DNA from: Pseudomonas sp. MM223
GTDB taxonomy: Bacteria > Pseudomonadota > Gammaproteobacteria > Pseudomonadales > Pseudomonadaceae
DNA length: 64,000 nt
Assembly (NCBI GenBank): GCA_947090765.1
Contig: OX352322.1
Span: 1,755,501 to 1,819,500 of the forward strand
Direction: 5' to 3'
The notes below the pieces were generated by a model. That model was not told the origin of the DNA, ran no database searches, and saw only the letters and a program-made list of their open reading frames with translations. Of this stretch, positions 9,157 to 17,461 are shown in pieces; within the stretch, counting starts at the first letter, position 1; each line of letters begins with the position of its first letter. A program made the translations under genes and the position numbers.

Positions 9157-10347
9157 TCAGGCCCTGCGCGGGTTGAGGATCAGCAAGGCCAGCACCCCCG
9201 CCACAATCCCCCAGAACGCCGAGCCAATCGAGAACAAGGTCAGCCCCGAGGCAGTCACCATGAAGGTAATCACTGCCGCCTCGCGCTCGCGCGCTTCGCT
9301 CATGGCCACCGTCAGCCCGTTCATGATCGAACCAAACAGTGCCAGGGCCGCAATCGACAGCACCAGTTCTTTCGGCAAGGCTGCAAACAGCGCCGCCAAG
9401 GTCGCCCCGAACACCCCGGCAATGCCGTAGAAAATCCCGCACCACACCGCGGCGGTGTAGCGTTTGCTTGGGTCTTCATGGGCGTGCGGCCCGGTGCAGA
9501 TCGCTGCGCTGATCGCCGCCAGGTTGACCCCGTGCGAACCGAAAGGCGCCAGCAGCAGTGAGGCAAAGCCGGTGGCCGAAATCAGCGGCGAGGCCGGCAC
9601 CTGGTAGCCGTCGGCACGCAGCACGGCCACGCCGGGCATGTTCTGCGAGGTCATGGCCACCACAAACAGCGGAATGCCAATGCTGATGGTGGCCGCCAGC
9701 GAGAAGCTCGGTGTGGTCCACACCGGCTTGGCCACTTCCAGGTGGAAGCCGCTGAAGTCCAGCAGGCCCAGCGCGCCAGACAGCGCCGTGCCCACCAGCA
9801 GCGCAGCCAGTACGCAGTAACGCGGCGACAGCCGCTTGACCAGCAGGTAGCTGAAGAACATGCCCAGCACCAGCAACGTGCGATGCTGCGCCGCAACAAA
9901 GATTTCGCTGCCGATCTTGAACAGGATGCCCGCCAGCAGCGCCGAGGCCAGTGAGGCCGGGATGCGCTTGACCAGGCGCTCGAAGCTGCCGGTCAGGCCG
10001 CAGATGAGCACCAGTACGGCGCAGGTGATGTAGGCACCAATGGCCTCGCCATAACTCACCCCGCCCAGGCTGGTGATCAGCAAGGCGGCGCCGGGGGTAG
10101 ACCAGGCGATGGTAATCGGGGTGCGGTAGCGCAGCGACAGGCCGATGCTGCATACCGCCATGCCGATCGACAATGCCCAGATCCATGACGAGATCTGCGC
10201 AGTGGTTAGCCCGGCTGCCTGCCCGGCCTGGAACATCAGCACCAGCGAGCTGGTATAGCCGGTGAGCATGGCGATGAAGCCGGCGACCACCGCCGACGGG
10301 GAAGTGTCTGCCAGGGGCCGCAGGCGTGCGGAAGTGGCATCGGTCAT
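9157..10347 (-). CDS. benE: BenE family benzoate/H+ symporter
   Basis: A 396-residue inner-membrane transporter with about 12 hydrophobic segments. The N-terminal SAVVAGFIAMLTGYTSSLVLMFQAG and the internal FGSHGVNLAAISAAICTGPHA match BenE-type permeases, which import benzoate with protons in Acinetobacter. The gene is not next to any benzoate-degradation operon, so the natural substrate may be another aromatic or weak acid. The ATG at 10347 has AAGGA seven to eight bases upstream; a TTG two codons further out is less likely. Confidence 0.87.
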   Translation of the reverse strand: MTDATSARLRPLADTSPSAVVAGFIAMLTGYTSSLVLMFQAGQAAGLTTAQISSWIWALSIGMAVCSIGLSLRYRTPITIAWSTPGAALLITSLGGVSYGEAIGAYITCAVLVLICGLTGSFERLVKRIPASLASALLAGILFKIGSEIFVAAQHRTLLVLGMFFSYLLVKRLSPRYCVLAALLVGTALSGALGLLDFSGFHLEVAKPVWTTPSFSLAATISIGIPLFVVAMTSQNMPGVAVLRADGYQVPASPLISATGFASLLLAPFGSHGVNLAAISAAICTGPHAHEDPSKRYTAAVWCGIFYGIAGVFGATLAALFAALPKELVLSIAALALFGSIMNGLTVAMSEAREREAAVITFMVTASGLTLFSIGSAFWGIVAGVLALLILNPRRA

Positions 10348-10385
10348 GAACAAAGTCCTTGTAAAGGTGTAAGCAGTTTTTTCAG

Positions 10386-10449
10386 ACTACAGCGAGCAAG
10401 ATTGATCCTTGCCATACAGCGGCCATTGCTTTTAGCCGTACAGTCGCCA
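10386..10449. promoter_or_regulatory. Direct repeats TACAG in the benE/GST intergenic region
   Basis: Two imperfect 16-bp direct repeats (10410-10425 and 10434-10449, matching at 12 positions with a shared core TACAG) start 24 bases apart. A weaker third TACAGCG copy begins at 10388. Spaced direct repeats are typical of MocR/GntR-type operators (known); the protein that would bind here is not identified. Confidence 0.35.
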
Positions 10450-10491
10450 ACTATTGGGCGCAAATGCAAAACTGCTTGGAGGGGAGGGGCG

Positions 10492-11094
10492 ATGTACAAA
10501 GTCTATGGCGACTACCAGTCGGGCAACTGCTACAAGGTCAAGCTGATGTTGAGCCTGCTGGGCCGGCCGTATGAATGGCACCCGGTGGACATCCTCAAGG
10601 GCGAGACTGAAACGCCCGAGTTTCTGGCGATGAACCCCAACGGCAAGGTGCCTGTGCTGGCGCTGGAAGACGGCAGTTACCTGTGGGAGTCCAACGCCAT
10701 TCTCAACTTCCTGGCCGATGGCAGCGAGTTCCTGCCCAGCGAGCCGCGCCTGCGCACGCAGGTGTTGCAGTGGCAGTTCTTCGAGCAGTACAGCCATGAG
10801 CCGTACATTGCCGTGGCGCGCTTCATCCAGTTTTACCTGGGGCTGCCGGACGAGCGCCTGGAGGAATACCGCAAGCTGCACAAGGGCGGCTACAAGGCGC
10901 TGAGGGTAATGGAGCGGCAGTTGCAGATGACGCCGTACCTGGTGGGTGAGCAGTATTCGATTGCCGATGTGGCGTTGTATGCCTACACCCATGTGGCGCA
11001 GCAGGGGGGCTTTGACTTGACCGAGTACCCAGCGGTAAGGGCCTGGCTGGAGCGGGTCAGCAGCCACCCGCGGCATGTGCCGATGGTGGGTTAG
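10492..11094 (+). CDS. Glutathione S-transferase family protein
   Basis: A 200-residue soluble protein with the two-domain GST fold. The N-terminal thioredoxin-like domain begins MYKVYGDYQSGNCYKVKLML, with S10 in the position of the catalytic serine of beta/theta-type bacterial enzymes; the glutathione-binding NPNGKVPVL and the SNAIL box WESNAILNFLA follow. The C-terminal helical domain has YSIADVALYAYTHVA. The start follows a GGAGGGGAGG ribosome site. It is divergent from benE. The substrate is not predictable. Confidence 0.9.
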   Translation: MYKVYGDYQSGNCYKVKLMLSLLGRPYEWHPVDILKGETETPEFLAMNPNGKVPVLALEDGSYLWESNAILNFLADGSEFLPSEPRLRTQVLQWQFFEQYSHEPYIAVARFIQFYLGLPDERLEEYRKLHKGGYKALRVMERQLQMTPYLVGEQYSIADVALYAYTHVAQQGGFDLTEYPAVRAWLERVSSHPRHVPMVG

Positions 11095-11101
11095 GTTTTA
11101 G

Positions 11102-11210
11102 CCTGTACTGGCCCTATCGCCGGCAAGCCAGCTCCCACAGGTTCACCACAGGGCCGGACACTGTGGGGAACTTGTGGGAGCTGGCTTGCCGGCGATAGGG
11201 CCAGTACAGG
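11102..11210. repeat. REP pair, class A (GCCGGCAAGCCAGCTCCCACAGG)
   Basis: Inverted copies of CCTGTACTGGCCCTATCGCC and the complementary arm, about 37 bases apart, between the convergent GST and glutaredoxin-like genes. Confidence 0.9.
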
Positions 11211-11224
11211 AAAACTACAAATGA

Positions 11225-11596
11225 TCAGGCCGACGCGAATCGCTCATCCAGGTAGGCAATGATGGCCTTGGATTCATACATCCAGGTCACCTTGCCACCT
11301 TCTTCGATGCGCAGGCACGGCACTTTTACCCGGCCGCCACCTTCCTGCAGGGCCTGGCGGTGCACCGGGTCATTCTTGGCATCACGCAGCGCCACCGGCA
11401 CGTTCAGCCGGTGCAGGGTGCGGCGGGTCTTGACGCAGAACGGGCAGGCATGGAACTGGTACAGCGCCAGGCCCTTGGCCGCTTGCTCGACGCGGGCCTG
11501 GGCAGCGGCGTCGCGCTTGCGCTTGGCCGGGCGGCTGATCCAGTCAGCGAACACGATGAGCTGGCCGAGGCCAACCCGCAGGGCTTTGACGATCAT
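11225..11596 (-). CDS. Glutaredoxin-like protein with N-terminal hydrophobic segment
   Basis: A 123-residue protein with an N-terminal hydrophobic stretch (MIVKALRVGLGQLIVFADW), a basic linker, then a glutaredoxin/GST-N thioredoxin fold with the redox motif CPFC in FHACPFCVKTRRTL. The later RVKVPCLRIEE and YESKAIIAYLDERF form the glutathione-binding part. It probably acts as a membrane-anchored thiol-disulfide exchanger; partners are unknown. The start is set by AGGAG just upstream; the frame further out overlaps the folE terminator. Confidence 0.87.
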   Translation of the reverse strand: MIVKALRVGLGQLIVFADWISRPAKRKRDAAAQARVEQAAKGLALYQFHACPFCVKTRRTLHRLNVPVALRDAKNDPVHRQALQEGGGRVKVPCLRIEEGGKVTWMYESKAIIAYLDERFASA

Positions 11597-11614
11597 GGGC
11601 AACTCCTGAAATGC

Positions 11615-11640
11615 AAAAGCCGACCCGGCGGGGGTCGGCT
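11615..11640 (-). terminator. Terminator of folE
   Basis: On the minus strand the stem GCCGACC / GGTCGGC (11639-11631 pairing with 11626-11619) is followed by TTTTGC. It separates folE from the downstream glutaredoxin-like gene. Confidence 0.75.
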
Positions 11641-11656
11641 TGGGGTCAGCAGCCAA

Positions 11657-12202
11657 TCACTTGATCAGGCTGAGGAACTCGCTGCGGGTGGCGGCGTTTT
11701 CGCGGAACTCGCCCAGCATCACCGAGGTGATCATGGTCGAGTTCTGCTTCTCGACACCGCGCATCATCATGCACATGTGCTTGGCCTCGACCACCACGGC
11801 TACACCGGCGGCACCGGTTACCTGCTGCACGGCTTCGGCGATCTGGCGGCTGAGGTTTTCCTGGATCTGCAGGCGGCGGGCATACATGTCGACAATGCGC
11901 GCTACCTTCGACAGGCCCAGTACCTTGCCCTTGGGCAGGTAGGCCACGTGTGCCTTGCCGATGAACGGCAGCATGTGGTGTTCGCACATCGAATACAGCT
12001 CGATGTCCCGGACCAGCACCATTTCGCTGTTGTCGAAGCTGAACAAAGCGTTGTTGGTGACTTCTTCCAGTGTTTGCTCATAACCGCGGCAAAGGTACTT
12101 CATCGCCTTTGCAGCCCGCTTGGGCGTGTCGAGCAGGCCCTCACGGGAGACGTCCTCGCCAATCTGGCTGAGGATCTCGGTGTAGTTCTGTTCCAGGGAC
12201 AT
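11657..12202 (-). CDS. folE: GTP cyclohydrolase I, type IA (zinc)
   Basis: First step of tetrahydrofolate synthesis: GTP to 7,8-dihydroneopterin triphosphate; forms a toroidal homodecamer. The 181-residue protein carries the zinc ligands C73 and H76 in [10 protein letters not shown] and C144 in MCMMMRG, plus [20 protein letters not shown] at 96-115. Since Pseudomonas genomes often carry more than one folE, this is one zinc-dependent paralog. The start MSLEQN removes a nine-residue extension. The Smr-domain gene lies upstream on the same strand, 70 bases away. Confidence 0.95.
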   Translation of the reverse strand: MSLEQNYTEILSQIGEDVSREGLLDTPKRAAKAMKYLCRGYEQTLEEVTNNALFSFDNSEMVLVRDIELYSMCEHHMLPFIGKAHVAYLPKGKVLGLSKVARIVDMYARRLQIQENLSRQIAEAVQQVTGAAGVAVVVEAKHMCMMMRGVEKQNSTMITSVMLGEFRENAATRSEFLSLIK

Positions 12203-12272
12203 GGATCTACCTGTGGGAAAAAATCGCAAAAACGAAGGTTACGGCGGTGAGGGCGGCGCTGCAAGCGCGGCG

Positions 12273-12833
12273 TTACTCGTCGCGGCCTTCGAGCATGGTT
12301 CGTTTGAGCATCACGTACACCGCGCCGGTGCCGCCGTGGCGGGCGCTGCACGAGGCAAAACCGAGCACCTGCGGGTGCTGGCGCAGCCAGGTGTTGACGT
12401 GGCTCTTGATCATCGGGCGCTTGCCATCCAGGCGTGCGGCCTTGCCGTGGGTAACCCGCACGCAGCGTACTTCCAGCTTGGTGGCTTCGGCAATGAAGTC
12501 CCACAGGGTTTCGCGGGCCTTTTCCACGGTCATGCCGTGCAGGTCGAGGCTGCCCTCAAACGGGATCTGGCCCAGCTTCAGCTTGCGCAGCTGGCCTTCC
12601 TGCACGCCGTCGCGGCGCCACATGAGCTCGTCTTCGGCGCCTACGTCGATGACAAACAGGTCGGACATGCCATCGATGACCAAGGCCTTGTCACTGCGCA
12701 CGGTCGCTGCCTGGCGCAGGCCGGCCAGCTTCTGGCGGTCGGCCTTGGGCTTGCCGACTTCGGCGCGGTCGTGGCGGATTTGCTTTACGCCGCGCACTTC
12801 GGCCTTGAACAGGGAAAAATCGTCGTCTTGCAT
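12273..12833 (-). CDS. Smr domain protein
   Basis: A 186-residue cytoplasmic protein. The C-terminal half is an Smr (small MutS-related) domain with LDLHGMTVEKAR, the catalytic-type THGKA and the glycine loop GGTGAVYVML. Stand-alone Smr proteins such as YfcN/SmrB act as nucleases; SmrB cuts mRNA at collided ribosomes in E. coli (known). Whether this protein is the SmrB counterpart cannot be settled by eye. The start MQDDDF removes a basic 15-residue extension. Confidence 0.9.
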   Translation of the reverse strand: MQDDDFSLFKAEVRGVKQIRHDRAEVGKPKADRQKLAGLRQAATVRSDKALVIDGMSDLFVIDVGAEDELMWRRDGVQEGQLRKLKLGQIPFEGSLDLHGMTVEKARETLWDFIAEATKLEVRCVRVTHGKAARLDGKRPMIKSHVNTWLRQHPQVLGFASCSARHGGTGAVYVMLKRTMLEGRDE

Positions 12834-12884
12834 GATGCCTCCACGTAGGCGGCGTAGTTTACGCGACTGTGGGGCCATGTGCAG

Positions 12885-13193
12885 CCTGTGCCGGCCCTAT
12901 CGCCGGCAAGCCAGCTCCCACAGGTACTGCACAACACTCAGGCCTGTGGTAATTGGCAAGCCAGCTCCCACAGGTACTGCACAACACTTAGGCCTGTGGT
13001 AATTGGCAAGCCAGCTCCCACAGGTACTGCACAACACTTAGGCCTGTGGTAATTGGCAAGCCAGCTCCTACAGGTACTGCACAACACTTAGGCCTGTGGT
13101 AATTGGCAAGCCAGCTCCCACAGGTACTGCACAACACTTAGGCCTGTGGTAATCCTGTGGGAGCTGGCTTGCCGGCGATAGGGCCCGCACAGG
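12885..13193. repeat. Expanded REP element: five 50-bp tandem units inside a class A REP pair
   Basis: Between two outer inverted REP arms (CCTGTGCCGGCCCTATCGCC and its complement) lie five head-to-tail 50-bp units starting at 12905, 12955, 13005, 13055 and 13105. Each unit is half a REP arm (GGCAAGCCAGCTCCCACAGG) plus the usual spacer. Unit 1 has C where the others have T (ACACTCAGG against ACACTTAGG); unit 4 has CTCCTA for CTCCCA. The near identity points to recent slippage or unequal recombination. Confidence 0.95.
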
Positions 13194-13195
13194 AT

Positions 13196-13516
13196 TCAGT
13201 CATGCTTCTTCATCAGGTGCGGCGACAGGTTCAGTTCCCGCCCGCGACGCAAGCGGATGCGGCTGCGCCGCCAGAATCGCACGCCCAGCCAAAGCAGCAG
13301 CAAGCCGGCCCCGGTGAGGATGCTGGACAACGGCTTGTTGGTGTTGAGTTCTTGCAGGGCAGGGTAGTTGCCCAGCAGGCCGGCGATGCCGGCCATGGCC
13401 AGCAGCACGCCCAGTGTCGCCAGCAGCGCCGACAGGCCGGCCGCCAGGCGGGCGCCCCAGTTACGCGGCTGGCGCGGGCGCAGGCGCTTGGCGTCGAAAC
13501 TGCCTTTAAGCTTCAT
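13196..13516 (-). CDS. Hypothetical inner-membrane protein, two helices
   Basis: A 106-residue protein with a basic N-terminus (MKLKGSFDAKRLRPRQPRNW), two hydrophobic helices (about 27-48 and 66-82) and a very basic C-terminal tail ending HLMKKHD. I do not recognise a named domain. The start is set by GAGGAG about four bases before the ATG. It is in line with the isochorismatase-family gene 86 bases upstream and ends inside the edge of the expanded REP element. Confidence 0.7.
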   Translation of the reverse strand: MKLKGSFDAKRLRPRQPRNWGARLAAGLSALLATLGVLLAMAGIAGLLGNYPALQELNTNKPLSSILTGAGLLLLWLGVRFWRRSRIRLRRGRELNLSPHLMKKHD

Positions 13517-13602
13517 TCCGCTCTCCTCTGTGGATATCCGGAATTCGACCTGCTGCCGCCCATCGGGTTCCGCCCGGCTGCCGGGCGGTAGTGCCCAGCT
13601 GC

Positions 13603-14193
13603 TTAGATCAGGCTGGCGGTGGGTGCCACGCAAGCGAAGTTGTCGGCCATCACGGCCATTTCGCACTGGTGAATCTGCGCGGCCGGGATGACGCTGTCCT
13701 TGAAGGCCAGGTCGCGGGTTGCCGAGGCGTCTTCCACCAGGGTGCACCGGTAACCATAGTCCTTGGCGCGGCGCACGGTGGTGCTGACGCTGGAGTGGCT
13801 CATGAAACCGCACACAATCAGGTCAAGATGGCCAAGCGCCTGCAGCGTTTCGTGCAGCTGGGTGTTCTTGAAGGCGTTGGGCATGCGCTTTTCAATGACG
13901 ATTTCACCTTCCAGCGGCTCCAGCCCCGGAATGAACTGGCCGGCAGGGCCCTGTGGGTCAAAGCGGCCACCGACAGTGCCCAGGTGGCGAACATGGATGA
14001 TCGGACGGCCGCTTTTACGGGCGGCGTCGAGCAACCTGGCGATGTTGGCCACAGCCTCGTCCATGCCCGACAGCTGCAGGGGCCCACTGAGGTACTCCTT
14101 TTGCGCATCGATGATGATCAGGCTGGCGTTGCTCAGCTTGGCCGGCGGGTAGTCGCGGCCAGTGAGGCGGAACATCGTGGTTGGAACGGACAT
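13603..14193 (-). CDS. Isochorismatase-family cysteine hydrolase
   Basis: A 196-residue cytoplasmic hydrolase. The catalytic triad is visible: D29 in LIIIDAQKEY, K102 in EKRMPNAF and C128 in LIVCGFMSHSSVSTTVRRA. The family cleaves isochorismate, nicotinamide or related amides; the substrate here is unknown. AAGGAG six bases before the ATG at 14193 fixes the start; a TTG one codon earlier is unlikely. It is divergent from prmB. Confidence 0.9.
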   Translation of the reverse strand: MSVPTTMFRLTGRDYPPAKLSNASLIIIDAQKEYLSGPLQLSGMDEAVANIARLLDAARKSGRPIIHVRHLGTVGGRFDPQGPAGQFIPGLEPLEGEIVIEKRMPNAFKNTQLHETLQALGHLDLIVCGFMSHSSVSTTVRRAKDYGYRCTLVEDASATRDLAFKDSVIPAAQIHQCEMAVMADNFACVAPTASLI

Positions 14194-14372
14194 CAAGGGC
14201 TCCTTGGAAGGGCTTTTGTATACCTATTGTCCCCTGCCTTGACGCCAATGGGAATGGTTGACAACGCAAGCGGCATGGTTACTGGCCTGTGGCTAGCCAT
14301 TGGGCGAGGCAAACGAACAAATGTGCGGGTGGGGCTGTTAGACTTTTGTCCGGTCTGAAATAGGAGTACCCC

Positions 14373-15281
14373 GTGATCACATCCCGTCTGCGCACGTTGC
14401 GCGACTACATCCGCTGGGCGGTCAGCCGCTTCCACGAGCACGACCTGTTCTTCGGCCACGGTGCCGACAACGCCTGGGACGAGGCCCGCCTGCTGGTGCT
14501 GGGCGCCGTGCACCTGCCATGGGAGGTGGCCGACAGCTACCTGGACTGCATGCTTGAGGATGACGAACGGGTACGCCTGCAGCATTTGCTCAAGCGCCGT
14601 ATCGAAGAGCGGGTGCCGGCCGCCTACCTGTTGGGCGAAGCGTGGTTCTGCGGCATGGCGTTCATCGTCGATGAGCGTGTGCTGGTGCCGCGCTCGCCCA
14701 TTGGCGAGCTGATCGAAAAACGCTTCGAGCCGTGGCTGGCCAGCGAACCGGCGCGCATTCTTGACCTGTGCACGGGTTCGGGCTGCATCGGTATCGTTGC
14801 GGCCGATGTGTTCCCCGAGGCCGAGGTGGTGCTGGCCGACCTGTCGTTTGAGGCCCTGGAAGTAGCCAACCAGAATATCGAGCGCCACGGCCTGGACGGG
14901 CGCGTGTACACCGTGCAGGGCGATGGTTTTGGCGGTTTGCCGGGGCAGCGTTTCGACCTGATCCTGTCCAACCCACCGTATGTCGATGCCGAAGACTTCG
15001 ACGACATGCCAGCCGAGTACCACCACGAGCCCGAACTGGGCCTGGCCTGCGGCAACGACGGCCTCGACCTGGTGCGGCGCATGCTGGCAGAAGCGGCCGA
15101 CCACCTGACCGACAAGGGCTTGCTGATTGTTGAAGTGGGCAACAGCCAGGTGCATGTCGAGGCGTTGTACCCCGAAGTGGACTTTGCCTGGCTGGAGTTC
15201 GAGCGGGGTGGGCATGGGGTGTTCATGCTGACTGCCGAGCAGTGCCGGCAGCATCAGGAACTGTTCAAAGCCCGGGTCTGA
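14373..15281 (+). CDS. prmB: Ribosomal protein uL3 glutamine N5-methyltransferase
   Basis: SAM-dependent enzyme that methylates a glutamine of ribosomal protein L3 during 50S assembly. The 302-residue protein has the SAM loop [11 protein letters not shown] at 131-141 and the amide-methylase motif NPPY at 200-203. [16 protein letters not shown] distinguishes PrmB from the release-factor enzyme PrmC. GTG is the start codon, with TAGGAG six to seven bases upstream. Confidence 0.95.
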   Translation: MITSRLRTLRDYIRWAVSRFHEHDLFFGHGADNAWDEARLLVLGAVHLPWEVADSYLDCMLEDDERVRLQHLLKRRIEERVPAAYLLGEAWFCGMAFIVDERVLVPRSPIGELIEKRFEPWLASEPARILDLCTGSGCIGIVAADVFPEAEVVLADLSFEALEVANQNIERHGLDGRVYTVQGDGFGGLPGQRFDLILSNPPYVDAEDFDDMPAEYHHEPELGLACGNDGLDLVRRMLAEAADHLTDKGLLIVEVGNSQVHVEALYPEVDFAWLEFERGGHGVFMLTAEQCRQHQELFKARV

Positions 15282-15288
15282 CGCTGAA

Positions 15289-15410
15289 AGGGGCTGCGTT
15301 GCAGCCCCTTCGCGGCACAAGGCCGCTCCTACAGGAAGGCGCGTTCCCCCTGGGTGAAGCGGTCTCCTGTAGGAGCGGCCTTGTGCCGCGAAGGGCCGCA
15401 AAGCGGCCCC
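15289..15410. repeat. REP pair, class B2
   Basis: Inverted GGGGCTGCGTTGCAGCCCC and GGCCGCAAAGCGGCCCC hairpins enclose two REP arms (CGCGGCACAAGGCCGCTCCTACAGG). It lies between the convergent prmB and the 260-residue hypothetical gene. Confidence 0.9.
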
Positions 15411-15414
15411 GCTT

Positions 15415-16197
15415 TCAACGGGTGGCAATCCAGATCAGCAACCCCGCCTGAAACACCGCAAACGCCACCAGGCAGGTAATGGTAAAGCGCAAACCGCTGT
15501 CTTCACGGTGGTACTTGGCCACCCGCTCATCACGCTCGCGCAATTGCCCTTCTTTCTCCTGCAACTGCTGGTCCGCCTGCTGCAGCAGGTTGGCGGCATC
15601 CAGAATCTCCACCCGTTGCAGGCGCTCGTTGCTCCAGGCGGCTTTCAGCTGGCCGACGGCCATGTCCACGGTACGGCCCTTCAGGTGCTGACCGTCTTCG
15701 TACTCCACTTCGATACCCACCCCGCGCAAGCAGTGGTCGCGGCGAAGGCGTGAGTCCTCGTTCAGCGAATCCTTGCTCGGCAGCGCCATACCGACCACCC
15801 GGTAGTGCGGCCACTTGCGTTGCAGCCACTGCGCGGCCTGGGCCAGCATGTAGCGGCCGATGCCACGGTTGACCGGCTCCAGTTGCAGGCCCTGTTCACT
15901 GCCAATGCGTACCAGGCGCTCGGCATGGTCGACGCGGATATCCAGGCGGTTCTGCTCTTTGTGCACCTTTTGCCCCGGCAGCTGGATTTCCATGCGCAGC
16001 AGGCTATGGGCCTTGTCGTGGCGCTCGGCATAGCCGAACTGCACAAAGCGCAGCGGCCGCGCGCCGGTGCTGCGGTCCGTGGGCAGGGCGGCCAGGCGCA
16101 GTAACTGGAAGTGTTCGGGGGCCAACTCGGCCCAAGGCAGGGCAGGGCTTTCCTGGGGTTCTTCAGCCGGCTCTACGGCGGCGGGGGCGGTGGTCAT
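15415..16197 (-). CDS. Hypothetical protein, coiled coil and C-terminal membrane anchor
   Basis: A 260-residue protein of unknown function. The acidic, proline-rich N-terminus (1-30) leads into a globular region, then a predicted coiled coil around 200-232 (LLQQADQQLQEKEGQLRERDERVAKY), and a single C-terminal helix (FTITCLVAFAVFQAGLLIWIATR). The layout suggests a tail-anchored cytoplasmic protein. It lies 64 bases downstream of the alpha/beta-hydrolase gene on the same strand and may be cotranscribed. Confidence 0.78.
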   Translation of the reverse strand: MTTAPAAVEPAEEPQESPALPWAELAPEHFQLLRLAALPTDRSTGARPLRFVQFGYAERHDKAHSLLRMEIQLPGQKVHKEQNRLDIRVDHAERLVRIGSEQGLQLEPVNRGIGRYMLAQAAQWLQRKWPHYRVVGMALPSKDSLNEDSRLRRDHCLRGVGIEVEYEDGQHLKGRTVDMAVGQLKAAWSNERLQRVEILDAANLLQQADQQLQEKEGQLRERDERVAKYHREDSGLRFTITCLVAFAVFQAGLLIWIATR

Positions 16198-16261
16198 CAG
16201 GCTTGTCCTCGGCTATGCCTGCTGTATCGGCAGGCTTGCCGCAGACCTGAGCCCGTTAACT

Positions 16262-17224
16262 TCACGCCGAAGGCAAATGCTGGATGAACGTCACAATTCG
16301 CTCACCCAGCTCGCGTGCCAGCGGCAACTCGGGGTTGAGGTAGCTGTCGCGCTGCTGGCTCATGCCCCTGGGGCTGATGCGCAGCATGTGGTTCATGCCA
16401 TCAATCAGTACAAGCTGCGCATCCGGCTTGGCCGCTTTCAGCCGTTCGGCGTCGGTCACGTCCACCTGCACGTCGTTGCGCCCCTGCACGATCAATGCGG
16501 GCATGGGCAGGCGGGCAAAGGCGGCTGCCGGGTTTTGCTGGAACAGCGAGATCAGGTACGGCTGCACGCTGGGGCGGAATACCTGGCGCAGCGGCGCGGG
16601 TACTTCCAGGCTGGTTTGCCCGGCCTGCAGGCGGTCGAGCAGGGCGCTGCCACCGGCCAGTTGCGCTGGTGGCAGGCGCTGGGCCAGTTGCTCACGCAGC
16701 ACGTCGGCCAGCGGCCTGCCGCTGCCGGCCAGGGTGATCACCGCGCTGGCGCCGGCTTGTTCGGCGGCCAGGCTGGCGATCAGCGCGCCTTCGCTATGGC
16801 CGACCAGAATCAGCGGGCCGAAGCGCGGGTCGGCCTTGAGCTTGTGGCTCCAGGCGACCACATCGGCCACGTAGCGCTCCACGCTGAGGTCGCGCTCGTC
16901 GGGCGTGGCCGGCTGGCTGGCAGCCACCCCCCGCTTGTCGTAGCGCACGCTGGCGATGTGCTCGTTGGCCAGTAGCAGGGCCAGCCGTTTGAGGTTGTCG
17001 ACCCGGCCCGATGCCGGGTTGTTGCCGTCGCGGTCGGTGGGGCCGGAGCCGGCGATGATCAGCACCACCGGCGGCGGGGTGGCTTGTTGCGGCAGCAGCA
17101 GGCTGCCGTGCAGCACGCCTTGGCCGGTATCGAGGTCGATCGGGCGTTGCAGCACGGTGGGGGCCGCGGCCTGGGCCAGGCCGGTGCACAGCAGGAAGAA
17201 GAAGGCGACGAGGCGCGACATCAT
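16262..17224 (-). CDS. Secreted alpha/beta hydrolase
   Basis: A 320-residue protein with a signal peptide (MMSRLVAFFFLLCTGLAQAAA). The mature part has the oxyanion segment LIIAGSGPTDRDGNN, the nucleophile elbow GHSEG (serine in ILVGHSEGALIA), an acid in VQGRNDVQVDV and the catalytic histidine in DGMNHMLR. This resembles periplasmic serine hydrolases/esterases; the substrate is unknown. The ribosome site is weak. REP repeats separate it from aroC. Confidence 0.87.
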   Translation of the reverse strand: MMSRLVAFFFLLCTGLAQAAAPTVLQRPIDLDTGQGVLHGSLLLPQQATPPPVVLIIAGSGPTDRDGNNPASGRVDNLKRLALLLANEHIASVRYDKRGVAASQPATPDERDLSVERYVADVVAWSHKLKADPRFGPLILVGHSEGALIASLAAEQAGASAVITLAGSGRPLADVLREQLAQRLPPAQLAGGSALLDRLQAGQTSLEVPAPLRQVFRPSVQPYLISLFQQNPAAAFARLPMPALIVQGRNDVQVDVTDAERLKAAKPDAQLVLIDGMNHMLRISPRGMSQQRDSYLNPELPLARELGERIVTFIQHLPSA

Positions 17225-17297
17225 GCGGTACTACATAGGGAGATGGTGGTTTGACCCAATGTTTTCGGGAAGGTTCTCGGGCTGTGTACGGCAGGTT

Positions 17298-17399
17298 CGG
17301 CCTTATCGCCGGCAAGCCAGCTCCCACAGAATTATCACAGGCTCGGGCATTGAAGATTACCTGTGGGAGCTGGCTTGCCGGCGATAGGGCCAGTACAGA
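17298..17399. repeat. REP pair, class A
   Basis: Inverted CGGCCTTATCGCCGGCAAGC arms about 32 bases apart. It sits between two divergent genes and ends about 60 bases before aroC, an unusual place because most copies here lie at gene 3' ends. Confidence 0.88.
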
Positions 17400-17461
17400 C
17401 AACCAATCCATCTGTATACTGCCTGCTTTCGATCACCTCAGGCAGAACTCGCGGAGCGTCC

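Noticed and set aside
12905..13154. CRISPR array
   Set aside because: The 50-bp units are contiguous and identical, without unique spacers, and consist of REP sequence; no cas genes are present.
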